DNA of 35,324 bases from Corynebacterium sp. NML140438. Lineage in GTDB: Bacteria > Actinomycetota > Actinomycetes > Mycobacteriales > Mycobacteriaceae. Positions 1-7,183 of this stretch are shown here, in pieces; within the stretch, counting starts at the first letter, position 1; each line of letters opens with the position of its first letter. Both the position numbers and the translations under genes were made by a program. A model generated the notes under the pieces. The model saw only the letters and a list, made by a program, of their open reading frames with translations, did no database searches and was not told where the DNA came from. The stretch is from contig NZ_MLCQ01000030.1 in assembly GCF_001875725.1 (NCBI RefSeq), positions 1 to 35,324 on the forward strand, written 5' to 3'.

Positions 1-63
1 TTGTTCAAATAATTGCACTGCCTGTTCACGCTGCTCTTCGGTCAGCTTGCTTCCTGGTCTCAT
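1..63 (-). CDS. IS3-type transposase OrfA, N-terminal fragment
   Basis: Twenty-one codons are visible from an ATG at 63-61 to the window edge. The peptide begins MRPGSKLTEEQREQAVQLFE, which looks like the first helix of the helix-turn-helix OrfA of IS3-family elements. A good ribosome binding site (AAGGAG, minus strand, 77-72) lies 8 nt before the ATG, so the start is well supported. OrfA normally binds the element ends and is joined to the OrfB integrase by programmed frameshift; neither the rest of OrfA nor OrfB is in the window. Another helix-turn-helix protein is possible from so short a piece. Confidence 0.6.
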   Translation of the reverse strand, partial: MRPGSKLTEEQREQAVQLFEQ

Positions 64-127
64 GCGCACTGCTCCTTGTGTGAGGGTGGTACTGGTTTTC
101 ACAGTCCAACTTCTGGGGAGCAGTTCA
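1..127 (-). mobile_element. End of an IS3-family insertion sequence (partial)
   Basis: On the minus strand the element would begin at 127 with TGAACTGCTCCCCAGAAGTT. This resembles the terminal inverted repeat of IS3-family elements of the IS150 group (TGxACTGxxCCC followed by AAGTT). A transposase-like reading frame starts 64 nt inside this end and runs off the window. Only the 5' end is visible, so the other terminus and any target duplication cannot be checked. The family assignment is from memory of such termini. Confidence 0.55.
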
Positions 128-220
128 TCTGTTGTCACTGGAACTTTCTTTGTAGACAGGCGTCGCGAACTGGGGAAACAACGCTGCTGGTCGACGGGAA
201 TCGCTGTACGGCGCAAAATT

Positions 221-244
221 GTTCCCGAGCTCGGGAACTTTTTT
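221..244 (+). terminator. Intrinsic terminator without a gene in front
   Basis: GTTCCCGAGCTCGGGAAC (221-238) is a perfect palindrome with a 7-bp stem and AGCT loop, followed by six T (239-244). No convincing gene lies between the IS end at 127 and this hairpin, so it may be the terminator of a gene displaced or cut by the insertion. Confidence 0.7.
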
Positions 245-326
245 GGTTGGTGGGCCGGGGTGGCTGGGCGACTGGGCGGCATCAAGATCAAACCCAGAAA
301 TACCTGCGACACGCCAATAGTGGGTG

Positions 327-355
327 TTGACAAACTACTTATGTGACCCTAGAGT
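327..355 (+). promoter_or_regulatory. Promoter of the small gene at 412
   Basis: A perfect -35 TTGACA (327-332), a 17-nt spacer and a -10 TAGAGT (350-355, fits the corynebacterial TAnAnT poorly but keeps T, A and T). It points at the small gene at 412. Confidence 0.6.
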
Positions 356-371
356 TACCTCAACGTGAACA

Positions 372-388
372 GAAGGTTAACAACCTTC
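372..388 (+). promoter_or_regulatory. Perfect inverted repeat in the 5' leader
   Basis: GAAGGTT-AAC-AACCTTC is a perfect 7-bp inverted repeat between the promoter (327-355) and the ribosome binding site (396-405). It could be a repressor operator or an RNA hairpin just ahead of the ribosome binding site. Confidence 0.45.
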
Positions 389-411
389 ACACCTTGAAAG
401 GAGGGACCCAC

Positions 412-516
412 ATGATGCAGTTGATCAACCAAATCCGCACGTGGTTCCGCGACGAGAACAACGGCGTTGCCACCGGCATCGACGTGCTACCGCTCGCAGT
501 CCTTCCACGGGCGTAA
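412..516 (+). CDS. Small protein, 34 aa, possibly truncated
   Basis: ATG at 412 follows GAAAGGAGGG (396-405), a near-ideal ribosome binding site, and the gene has its own promoter and strong terminator, so it is very likely translated. The product starts MMQLINQIRTWFRDENNGVA and ends in a short hydrophobic stretch, LPLAVL. The N-terminal half, with its charged DE-N-GVAT stretch, resembles the start of DUF4244 (small actinobacterial Flp-pilin-like proteins), but the expected long transmembrane helix is missing. It may be a truncated remnant or a separate membrane-active small peptide. Corynebacterial porins are also small and leaderless, but I see no real similarity. Confidence 0.5.
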   Translation: MMQLINQIRTWFRDENNGVATGIDVLPLAVLPRA

Positions 517-532
517 CTTCAATTGGGTTTTG

Positions 533-573
533 GCCCGCACCCCTAGCTTCCACGGCTGGGGGTGCGGGCTTTT
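533..573 (+). terminator. Strong intrinsic terminator after the small gene
   Basis: GCCCGCACCCC (533-543) pairs with GGGGTGCGGGC at the other side of the hairpin (ending 569), followed by TTTT (570-573). It starts 16 nt after the stop of the small gene. Confidence 0.85.
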
Positions 574-696
574 GTGTTGGTGAGGGGCTTGCGCGCACCA
601 GATTCCTTGTTTTCGGGCGGGCGCCTGAGCGTTTGCCCAGGTCGCGTGGCTGGCGGGAGGGAATTTGGTGTCCTTTCCCTAGCCCACAACCGAGTG

Positions 697-787
697 AGTG
701 ACAAAAGACGCACCCTTCTTTGGGCTAGCCATTCATACACGATGGTCAGAAATGGGCTAGTTTTCCCTAGCTGCGTCCTTTGTCACT
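697..787. repeat. Dispersed hairpin repeat, copy 1 (91 bp)
   Basis: The left arm is AGTGACAAAAGACGCA (697-712) and the right arm TGCGTCCTTTGTCACT (772-787). They are inverted repeats with one mismatch, since the left arm carries A where the right arm expects G. The interior carries GGGCTAG motifs. It lies 20 bp beyond the 3' end of trpB, in a convergent gap. It is one of six copies in the window. Confidence 0.85.
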
Positions 788-806
788 GCGGCCGCTGCAT
801 CCAAAA

Positions 807-2150
807 CTAGTGGGCGACGGTGTGGCCAGCCTCGCGCTCGTTGGAGGAGCTCGTCATGGAGGCGAGGACCTCGCTGATGTGGAGGTCGCCGATGGGGGCT
901 TGCTCGGGGTCCTCGAAGAGTTGGTCGCCGAGGATGTTGTAGACGTAGTCGAGGTCCTTGTCGCCGCGGCCGGACAGGTTGACCAGCAGGTTGAGCTCGT
1001 GGCCGTCGGCGTCAGCGACTTCGGCGAGCTTCAGGGCGTACGCCAGGGCGTGGGAGGACTCGAGGGCGGGGATGATGCCTTCGTAGCGGGAGAGGAGTCG
1101 GAAAGCTTGGAGGGCGTCTTCGTCGGTGACGGCAACGTACTGGGCGCGGCCGATCTCGCGGAGGTAGGCGTGCTCGGGGCCGACGCCTGGGTAGTCCAGG
1201 CCAGCGGAGACGGAGAAGGACTCTGGGAGGACTTCGCCGTCCTGACCAGTGACGATGTAGGAGCGGGAGCCGTGCAGGATGCCCAACTTGCCGTGGTTGA
1301 GCGGTGCGCCGTGGCGGTCGGTGTCCAGGCCCTCGCCGGCGGGTTCGACGCCGATGAGTTTGACGTCGGCGTTGCCGGGCTCGTCCTTCAGGTATTCGGC
1401 GAAGGCGCCGATGGCGTTGGAGCCGCCGCCGACGGCGGCGATGACGGCGTCGGGAAGTCGGCCGGTGTCCTCCAGCATCTGCTGGCGGGACTCGCGCGAA
1501 ATGACGGCCTGGAACTCCTTGACCAGGGTGGGGAAGGGGTGGGGGCCGCACGCGGAGCCGAGGACGTAGTGGGTGGAGTCAATGTTTTCGACCCAGTCCT
1601 TAAGCGCGATGTCGATGGCGTTGGACATGGAGCCGCCGGCGTCGTTCGTTACGGGGACGACTGTGGCGCCCATCAGACGCATGCGGCGCACGTTCGGCTG
1701 CTGGCGGGCAACGTCCTGCGCACCCATGTAGATCGTGCACTCCATGCCCATCAGGGCGGCAACCATGGCGGTGGCGGTGCCGTGCTGGCCAGCGCCAGTT
1801 TCGGCGATGAGGCGGTGCTTGCCCAACCGCTTCGCGAGCAGCGCCTGCGCCAACACCTGATTGCCCTTGTGGGCGCCGCCGTGCGCGAGATCCTCACGCT
1901 TCAAGAAAATTTTCGACGCCCCCACCCTCGGCAGGTTGGCACATTCGTAGACCGGAGTCGGTCGGCCGAGGAACTTCGCTTGGAGGCGCGAGAGCTCGTC
2001 GAGAAACTCTTTGTCCTCGCGGGCCTCGACGAAGGCGCGCTCCAGTTGATCGAGCACCGGGTAGAGCGGCTCGGGCACATACTGTCCGCCGAACTCCCCG
2101 AAATATGCAGGTAGGAGCGTGTCGCGCTCAATCTTTTCTACATCGGTCAT
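807..2150 (-). CDS. trpB: Tryptophan synthase beta chain (orphan)
   Basis: The 447-aa protein is the PLP-dependent subunit that joins indole and serine to make tryptophan. Visible family features are EFGGQYVPE near the N-terminus, the PLP lysine in REDLAHGGAHKGNQ, ETGAGQHG with the catalytic glutamate, the phosphate-binding GGGSNAIG, and GRGDKD near the C-terminus. The start is the ATG at 2150 with GGAGG 9 nt upstream; a longer upstream frame lacks support. An acidic tail of about 30 residues follows the usual end. No trpA or other trp gene is adjacent: it stands alone, divergent from a lipoprotein gene. It could serve indole salvage, or work with a TrpA encoded elsewhere. Confidence 0.95.
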   Translation of the reverse strand: MTDVEKIERDTLLPAYFGEFGGQYVPEPLYPVLDQLERAFVEAREDKEFLDELSRLQAKFLGRPTPVYECANLPRVGASKIFLKREDLAHGGAHKGNQVLAQALLAKRLGKHRLIAETGAGQHGTATAMVAALMGMECTIYMGAQDVARQQPNVRRMRLMGATVVPVTNDAGGSMSNAIDIALKDWVENIDSTHYVLGSACGPHPFPTLVKEFQAVISRESRQQMLEDTGRLPDAVIAAVGGGSNAIGAFAEYLKDEPGNADVKLIGVEPAGEGLDTDRHGAPLNHGKLGILHGSRSYIVTGQDGEVLPESFSVSAGLDYPGVGPEHAYLREIGRAQYVAVTDEDALQAFRLLSRYEGIIPALESSHALAYALKLAEVADADGHELNLLVNLSGRGDKDLDYVYNILGDQLFEDPEQAPIGDLHISEVLASMTSSSNEREAGHTVAH

Positions 2151-2248
2151 GGTGAATTTCCTCCGCGTTTGTGAACCTTTGTTGTGCGACACTCTACCTC
2201 CAAAACGTGTAGTGTGGGGGCTTTCTGAACTCGAACAAAGGAGCAATC

Positions 2249-2779
2249 ATGAAGCGCACACTCACAGTCCTGGCCGCGGCGGCACTGCTCGCTGGCTGCT
2301 CGAACGGCGGCACTGAGGCGCCAGCGACAAAGACCGTGACGGAGGCCCCGGAGACCACGGTGGCGACAACGGAGGCGACAACGGAGGCGGCGTCGGAAAG
2401 CACGGGTGAGGCCACCAACGACGCCGCGTACGACGCGATTGAGGCAGCGCGCCCATTCGGCACCGTCATCTCCATCGACCGCGAAAACAACAGCAACGCC
2501 TTCGAGGTCAAGGTCGCGGCAGAGGACAAGATCGTTGAACTGCTTGTCGACGGCAACCACGTCATGGAACAGGAATCCGAGCAGGACGCCGAGGACGTCG
2601 CGAAGGCGGGCCAGGCAACCGTGGCGATCGAGGACGCCATCAAGGACGCCCTGAGCCAGCACGACGGCATCCTGGATTCCGCGGAGCTCGACGAGGACAA
2701 CGGCGTACTGCAGTGGGAAGTCAGCATCGACAACCCGGACGGCACTGACCTGGCAGAAGTGAACCTGCCGGCGAAGTAA
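2249..2779 (+). CDS. PepSY-like lipoprotein
   Basis: The 176-aa product starts MKRTLTVLAAAALLAGC, a lipoprotein signal with lipobox LAGC, so it should be anchored outside the membrane. Residues about 20-55 are a Thr/Glu/Ala-rich linker. The C-terminal part (about 120-176) has the spacing of a PepSY domain: an alpha helix (ATVAIEDAIKDAL), then strands with a Glu/Asp-rich turn and a final DG..LAEV strand. PepSY proteins are thought to bind or inhibit peptidases or act in the envelope; the exact role here is unknown. AAGGAG at 2238-2243 supports the ATG. The gene diverges from trpB across 98 bp that must hold both promoters. Confidence 0.8.
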   Translation: MKRTLTVLAAAALLAGCSNGGTEAPATKTVTEAPETTVATTEATTEAASESTGEATNDAAYDAIEAARPFGTVISIDRENNSNAFEVKVAAEDKIVELLVDGNHVMEQESEQDAEDVAKAGQATVAIEDAIKDALSQHDGILDSAELDEDNGVLQWEVSIDNPDGTDLAEVNLPAK

Positions 2780-2801
2780 GGTTCTCAAGTAGCGTGTGGG
2801 C

Positions 2802-3533
2802 ATGAACCACACCATCGGACACCAGCTACAACACAGGACGATCCGCGAGTTTGAGCGGAGGGGCGTCGATAAGGAGGTGCTGGACCAGCTGTTCGAGGTC
2901 GCGATGCGCACAGCGAGCTCGCGCGGCCTGCAGCAAGCCAGCATCATCCACGTCACTGACCGCGATCTCCAGCGGAAGTTAGCCGAGATCGGGCAGCAGG
3001 AATACGTCGGGCGCGCGCCCGTCTACCTGCTGTTCATCGTGGACACCGCACGCAACGCCGCGCTGCTCGAGGACCCCTCAGCCGCCGGTCACACCCGCCC
3101 ATTCGTCGAAGGATTTACCGACGCCTGCCTCATGGCCCAAAACGTCGTCAACGCGGCGGAGTCGCTCGGGATGGGAGCCAACTACCTCGGCAACATCCAC
3201 AACGACCTCCAGGCCGTCGTTGACCTGCTCGAACTGCCCCGGTACACCTTCCCAGTCGTCGGGCTGACCCTGGGGTGGCCCGCCCAAGACCCACAGCTCA
3301 AGCCACGCATCCCGGCGCGGCTGCGCGTCATGGAGAACACCTACCAGGCACCCGCGAGCTGGTCCTCCGCGCTGGCGGAGTACGACCAAGAGATGACCAC
3401 CTACTACGACCTCCGAGACAAAAACCGCAGGTCAGACAACTTCTTCCGCCAAGTCCGCGCAGGGCTACCCACGCACGCCATGCCGCAGGACCAGTCCTTG
3501 GATGTGGCGAGGCGGCAGGGGTTCGAGATCTAG
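2802..3533 (+). CDS. NADPH-dependent nitroreductase / FMN oxidoreductase
   Basis: The protein of about 243 aa belongs to the NfsA-like nitroreductase family: flavin enzymes that use NADPH to reduce nitroaromatics, quinones or flavin. The N-terminal HRTIREF and the later TASSRGLQQAS stretch form the FMN-binding part; GMGANYLGNI and VVGLTLGWP are typical of the central fold. A cytosolic homodimer is expected. There is no Shine-Dalgarno sequence, but TAGCGT (2790-2795) lies 6 nt before the ATG at 2802, the spacing of a leaderless start; a GTG at 2796 is possible but less likely. It stands alone, 22 bp after the lipoprotein gene and before repeat copy 2. Confidence 0.85.
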   Translation: MNHTIGHQLQHRTIREFERRGVDKEVLDQLFEVAMRTASSRGLQQASIIHVTDRDLQRKLAEIGQQEYVGRAPVYLLFIVDTARNAALLEDPSAAGHTRPFVEGFTDACLMAQNVVNAAESLGMGANYLGNIHNDLQAVVDLLELPRYTFPVVGLTLGWPAQDPQLKPRIPARLRVMENTYQAPASWSSALAEYDQEMTTYYDLRDKNRRSDNFFRQVRAGLPTHAMPQDQSLDVARRQGFEI

Positions 3534-3547
3534 TTTTTGGGGGAGTG

Positions 3548-3638
3548 AGTGACAAAGGACGCAACCTTTAACAACTAGCCCTTTACTTACCTGCACGTTT
3601 GAACGGCTAGCCAATTTCTGGGTGCGTCCTTTGTCACT
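3548..3638. repeat. Dispersed hairpin repeat, copy 2 (91 bp)
   Basis: Arms AGTGACAAAGGACGCA (3548-3563) and TGCGTCCTTTGTCACT (3623-3638) are perfect 16-bp inverted repeats. The interior contains CTAGCCCTTT, CTGCACGTTTGAA and GGCTAG, nearly the same as copy 5. It begins 14 bp after the nitroreductase stop and ends 10 bp before the 3' end of the leftward frame at 3648. Confidence 0.9.
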
Positions 3639-3647
3639 GGGGTGCAA

Positions 3648-3950
3648 CTAGAAGCCTGATAGCGCCTTGAGGATATCGGCGCGCAAGCGCTCGAAGGAGT
3701 CGCGCCCTTCCAAAAAGCTCACATCGGTGAGTGCCGCCACCCAGCGGGATCGGTCCGTCGTGAAGCGGGAATCATTCTTTCGCCTTCGGCGCCTGCGGGT
3801 GGCGAAGTGGGCGTCGTGAAGCTGCTTTAGCCGATCCTTCGCCGCGATACTCAGGATAGTTTTCCGCGCGAATTCCTTGTTTTTAAGGCGGGTTAAAAAG
3901 CCAAAATGCTGAGGGGCCTTGTTGGACTGGACGGTGGTGGCGATCTGCAC
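3648..3950 (-). CDS. Hypothetical protein, 100 aa (doubtful)
   Basis: The frame starts with GTG at 3950 and encodes a basic protein with a run of six arginines (about residues 52-57) and a C-terminal FERLRADILKALSGF. The only purine-rich stretch, AAAGGA, ends 2 nt before the GTG, too close for normal initiation, so the start or the gene itself is uncertain. It lies downstream of the DUF3800 gene on the same strand and may be a remnant of a larger gene. I recognise no family. Confidence 0.35.
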   Translation of the reverse strand: MQIATTVQSNKAPQHFGFLTRLKNKEFARKTILSIAAKDRLKQLHDAHFATRRRRRRKNDSRFTTDRSRWVAALTDVSFLEGRDSFERLRADILKALSGF

Positions 3951-4044
3951 TATCCTTTGTGGCAGAGGCGACGCCCTCGCCGGACTACTTCAGTTCCGGG
4001 GACAGCGATACGCCTGGACCTCGTTGAGCTGCTGGCCGACGGGG

Positions 4045-4713
4045 TCATTTATTTAGATCTATGACTCGCGCGATATCTTGCAAAAATCGTTCGAAGTAAT
4101 GGCTCGTTTCATCTCGATGTGTTTTTGAGCGCCTATAGGCCATTGCGGAAAGATCAGGCAGCCACAATAGATGTTCGTCGTTAGGCGACGCGTGGATAAG
4201 TTGGGTATGACGGGAGATAACTTTTTCTGAGCGCAGCGTTTTTACAAGCCTCCGATCGGCATCGTTTTCTGCGTTCGTTTGTCGTTTTTCAATAATGACA
4301 AGCCGTGTGTCGGGATGGTGTTTGTGTACGGCAGCCAGTAGAGCCTGCAGGCAGTCTTTTCGCGCTTCATTAAACGCCGCCTTCACGTCCTCATTTTGCG
4401 AAGCTATATCCCTTTTATATGCAAAAATATGCTGGTCTCTCACCTGCTTACAATATTTGAGCAGCTCCTCGGTTTTCTCCTGGCCTTCGCCAGTTTGTAG
4501 GGCTTCCGTAGTGTGCCAATAGTCTCCTTCTACGATTTCATGAATCTCTTCTCGAGTCACCTCTAGGTGTGCAGCACTAATTAGGACTCCGCAGACCATA
4601 TAGAATGAACAATCGAGCTGCTCTTCTGGCCTGTTGAATGTCTCATCAACATAGAGAACATAGTGCCCCTCATTCAGGTTTTTGTATGCGTTAGCGAGGG
4701 CAGGATTTTTCAT
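4045..4713 (-). CDS. DUF3800 domain protein
   Basis: The product is about 222 aa. The motif YVLYVDET near residue 20 is the typical opening of DUF3800, a predicted RNase H-like fold whose first strand carries a conserved Asp followed by Glu (YxDES). Later conserved-looking parts are LVIIEKRQ and DLSAMAYRR, where further acidic residues of such a site would lie. The biochemical role of the family is not established; members are common on mobile and defence islands. ATG at 4713 has AAAGG 5 nt before it, preferred over an upstream ATG at 4731. Base composition is visibly more AT-rich than the neighbours (4045-4800), suggesting horizontal acquisition. No partner gene is evident. Confidence 0.65.
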   Translation of the reverse strand: MKNPALANAYKNLNEGHYVLYVDETFNRPEEQLDCSFYMVCGVLISAAHLEVTREEIHEIVEGDYWHTTEALQTGEGQEKTEELLKYCKQVRDQHIFAYKRDIASQNEDVKAAFNEARKDCLQALLAAVHKHHPDTRLVIIEKRQTNAENDADRRLVKTLRSEKVISRHTQLIHASPNDEHLLWLPDLSAMAYRRSKTHRDETSHYFERFLQDIARVIDLNK

Positions 4714-4799
4714 GGACACCTTTATGTACACTACATCTAGTTTTCGAGAAACAGTTAGCCCATTTCAATGCGAACCTGATACCGTAAGCATGTGCCGCA

Positions 4800-5603
4800 A
4801 TGAGCGGCATGACTTCGCACTTCCTGCACTCCATCGGCATTTCCGAAGACACGGACGCCAACTTCGAGCTACTGAACACCGTCGACGTGATCGGGTTCGA
4901 TCAACCTGATGAACCCTTCAACGGCGTCGTCCGCTGGGCAGTCTACGCCGACCCAAGCGGCGCTACCTGGGGTTACTTCGTGACCCCCGACGACGCGGGA
5001 CACGAAATCTACTCCGTGCGCATCGGCCACAACTACACCGCACCGGCCGTCGTCACGCGCATCACGGATGCGCTGGCAGAGGTAGAAATAGTCGACGGGG
5101 AAGGGGAGCCCGTCACTCGGGTGCTGGTCAGCGTGGACGACCCAATGTCTTACCCACCCGCTGAGGGAAACCAAGACGGCGGGGTCATGCTGATCAAGGA
5201 ATACGGCATCGGGGCGATTGCGGAATCGGTGGAGACGTGGGCGTCGAAAAGTGAGTGGGAAGCCGAGCAAACCCCAATGGAAGGGCCCGGTGGGCAACCC
5301 GTGTACCTTGGGCCCGGATTCATCGCGAGCCCATGGCTATTCGCACTTGCAGACGGCAGCGCCACACCCAACGACGCCAACCCCATCGCGATGCTGAACG
5401 GGATATGCGAAGCCGTCGAGCTCGTAACGAACCAGCTCACCGGAACACAGTTCTACCTCACCCGCATCAACTGCGGTTTCCCCATCACCCTCGCCATGCC
5501 CGCCGAGACGACGCCAGCACCAAAGGTCGGCTGCATCATTGGAGGCGAAGCCTTCCTTGTCGGTAGCGCGGGAGCCTGGCGGACGCAGTTCCGTGCTTCA
5601 TAA
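4800..5603 (+). CDS. Conserved hypothetical protein, 267 aa
   Basis: The acidic protein has no signal peptide or membrane segment, so it is probably cytoplasmic. It opens MSGMTSHFLHSIGISEDTDA and has a beta-rich composition throughout, with several Gly-Pro turns (EGPGGQPVYLGPGF) and two cysteines in the C-terminal third. I do not recognise the family. There is no clear Shine-Dalgarno sequence before the ATG at 4800; an in-frame ATG at 4809 is an alternative start. It diverges from the DUF3800 gene and is followed, after a promoter region, by two exported-protein genes. No function is proposed. Confidence 0.7.
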   Translation: MSGMTSHFLHSIGISEDTDANFELLNTVDVIGFDQPDEPFNGVVRWAVYADPSGATWGYFVTPDDAGHEIYSVRIGHNYTAPAVVTRITDALAEVEIVDGEGEPVTRVLVSVDDPMSYPPAEGNQDGGVMLIKEYGIGAIAESVETWASKSEWEAEQTPMEGPGGQPVYLGPGFIASPWLFALADGSATPNDANPIAMLNGICEAVELVTNQLTGTQFYLTRINCGFPITLAMPAETTPAPKVGCIIGGEAFLVGSAGAWRTQFRAS

Positions 5604-5628
5604 AGCATAAAGCTTGCTTAATTTAGGC

Positions 5629-5634
5629 TATACT
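5629..5634 (+). promoter_or_regulatory. -10 element before the gene at 5722
   Basis: TATACT is a good -10 hexamer, about 88 nt upstream of the gene start. No convincing -35 is seen at the right distance. Confidence 0.35.
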
Positions 5635-5721
5635 TTACCTACTTTATTCACAGCTCACTCTATGTTGAGCTTAACCATGTGAACCGCCAGGTTCCCCGAC
5701 AGCAAAGGACACCGACACCAC

Positions 5722-6357
5722 ATGAAGCGAATCGTTGCTTCCGCAACCGCAGTAGCCATGCTGGCTACGACCGCAGCACCGGCACACGCCGCCAACGTTG
5801 AGTACCGGAACGGCACCTGCGCGTTCACCCTGTTCGATGACGAGCTTCCAAGCCTCAAAGCAAGCACCATCGCACCCAAGAAAGCACTTTCGGAGGCCGG
5901 GTTGCGCGAGGCATTCGCGCTGGTAACGCCGCAAGAAGCATCGGACAAGCTGGCACTCCTCGATCAGGAAGTCACCGCACTCACCAAGCAGCGCTCAGAA
6001 CTTCTCGACGCCACCACCAACGGCACAGCCGACGAACAGCAACTTAAACAGCTCAACTCCCAGCTCAAGTTCCTTCGCGCATTCGAGCCTGCCCTGAAGG
6101 CCTGTTCGCAGCGCGAGAGCTACAAGGGAAAGGTGGTCTCAAAACCAAGCCCACGCCCACAGCAGACTGGACCGAAGCAGACTAGCTCAATCGGCGACAG
6201 CAACGAAAGCAGCGTAAAACAAATGAGCCCAGCAGAAATACGCGAATGGCTCAGTATCGCCGGCCCACTCGCCGGGATCTTCCTCGCGCTTGCGCTCGGC
6301 GCGGCCGCGCTCGTGACAGTGGTATTCCCAACATTGGCGCCGAAGCTGCCGTTCTAG
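5722..6357 (+). CDS. Exported coiled-coil protein with C-terminal membrane anchor ending in LPF
   Basis: The product is 211 aa. Residues 1-24 form a Sec signal peptide (cleavage near AHA). The mature part contains a cysteine (NGTCAF), then a heptad-like helical region (about 75-130, QEVTALTKQRSELL and following) closing with EPALKACS and a second cysteine. A Ser/Pro/Gln-rich linker follows, then a hydrophobic helix (about 183-205) and the tail LAPKLPF. It should sit outside the membrane, held by the C-terminal helix. It is a paralogue of the next gene (same signal, cysteine spacing, coiled coil and tail). No LPXTG sortase signal is present. Function unknown. Confidence 0.75.
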   Translation: MKRIVASATAVAMLATTAAPAHAANVEYRNGTCAFTLFDDELPSLKASTIAPKKALSEAGLREAFALVTPQEASDKLALLDQEVTALTKQRSELLDATTNGTADEQQLKQLNSQLKFLRAFEPALKACSQRESYKGKVVSKPSPRPQQTGPKQTSSIGDSNESSVKQMSPAEIREWLSIAGPLAGIFLALALGAAALVTVVFPTLAPKLPF

Positions 6358-6426
6358 GTGCACCTATTTCGGGGGGTAAACTCCAAACATTTATCGAAAA
6401 CTATTTCCTGAATGGCGGGGGTTCAA

Positions 6427-6432
6427 TATACT
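6427..6432 (+). promoter_or_regulatory. -10 element before the gene at 6491
   Basis: TATACT, identical to the hexamer before the paralogue at 5722, lies about 58 nt upstream of the start. The -35 region is weak. Confidence 0.4.
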
Positions 6433-6490
6433 TTTTAGCCAGGTACTTCGCCTACAACCCCCAATTCTTACCCCTGAAAAGAGGTTCAGC

Positions 6491-7036
6491 ATGAAGAAGA
6501 TCATCACCGCAGCAGTTGCTTCGGCAGTCATCGCTGGTGGCCTGGCAGCGCCGGCACAGGCAGTCGACAAGCAGCCGCAGGAGACCAAGTGCAAGGTCAC
6601 CTACCCGGCTGCCAAGGAAGGCGACAAGGCTGAAACGAAGGAATTCACCAAGGCTGAAGCTGATGCGCAGCTGAAGAAGGACATCGAGGCTTCGGCCAAG
6701 CTGGTCAAGGAGCGCGCTGAGGTCGAGGCACAGCTCAAGGACAAGAAGATCAAGCAGGAAGACGCCGATAAGAAGTTCCAGGAGATCGACGCAAAGCTCG
6801 CCGCCCTGAACGCCACCGCCCCGGCACTTCGCGCTTGCGCAGCTGGCAAGGACCTCTCCCCAACCAGCTCCAAGATCGAGTCCACCCTCAGCTCCATTGA
6901 CGGCAAGCTGAACAACTACGGCATCGGCGCTGTAGCTGGTGGCTCCGTTCTCGCGCTGATCGCCCTGATCGCTGTGGCCCTGCCACAGATTGCACCGATG
7001 CTGCCACCAGCAGTGCGCGACGCGCTTCCTTTCTAA
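6491..7036 (+). CDS. Exported coiled-coil protein with C-terminal membrane anchor ending in LPF (paralogue)
   Basis: The 181-aa product has a Sec signal (1-24, cleavage after PAQA), a Lys/Glu/Ala-rich coiled coil (about 50-115) bounded by one cysteine before it (ETKCKV) and one after (APALRACA), a Ser-rich stretch, a hydrophobic helix (about 147-168) and the ending RDALPF. GAGG lies 6 nt before the ATG. Compared with the upstream paralogue it lacks the Pro/Gln linker and its coding region is much richer in lysine codons AAG, suggesting high expression. It has its own -10 and a strong terminator, so it is probably a monocistronic surface protein. Function unknown. Confidence 0.75.
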   Translation: MKKIITAAVASAVIAGGLAAPAQAVDKQPQETKCKVTYPAAKEGDKAETKEFTKAEADAQLKKDIEASAKLVKERAEVEAQLKDKKIKQEDADKKFQEIDAKLAALNATAPALRACAAGKDLSPTSSKIESTLSSIDGKLNNYGIGAVAGGSVLALIALIAVALPQIAPMLPPAVRDALPF

Positions 7037-7057
7037 GAAGCATCGGGCATAACGAGT

Positions 7058-7086
7058 GGGCGACCCATGTGGGTCGTCCATTTTTT
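7058..7086 (+). terminator. Intrinsic terminator
   Basis: GGGCGACCC (7058-7066) pairs with GGGTCGTCC (7071-7079, one G-U pair) around a four-base loop, followed by A and six T. It begins 21 bp after the stop of the 181-aa protein. Confidence 0.85.
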
Positions 7087-7104
7087 ATGCGCTTGGGTGG
7101 GGGG

Positions 7105-7183
7105 AGTGACAAAGGACGCAATTCTTGTCGGGCGAGGGGGTAAAAGCCCAGGTCGCGAAAAGGGGGGTGCGTCCTTTGTCACT
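7105..7183. repeat. Dispersed hairpin repeat, copy 3 (79 bp)
   Basis: Perfect 16-bp inverted arms (7105-7120, 7168-7183). The interior (GGGCGAGGGGGTAAAAGCCC and GGTCGCGAAAAGGGG) is almost the same as copy 4, with about three differences over 79 bp, but unlike the 91-bp class. It lies just upstream of the gluA promoter region. Confidence 0.9.

Noticed and set aside
780..2114. 444-codon open frame on the plus strand opposite trpB
   Set aside because: It is antisense to a clear trpB, has no family features and no ribosome binding site. It is a by-product of GC-rich codon use.
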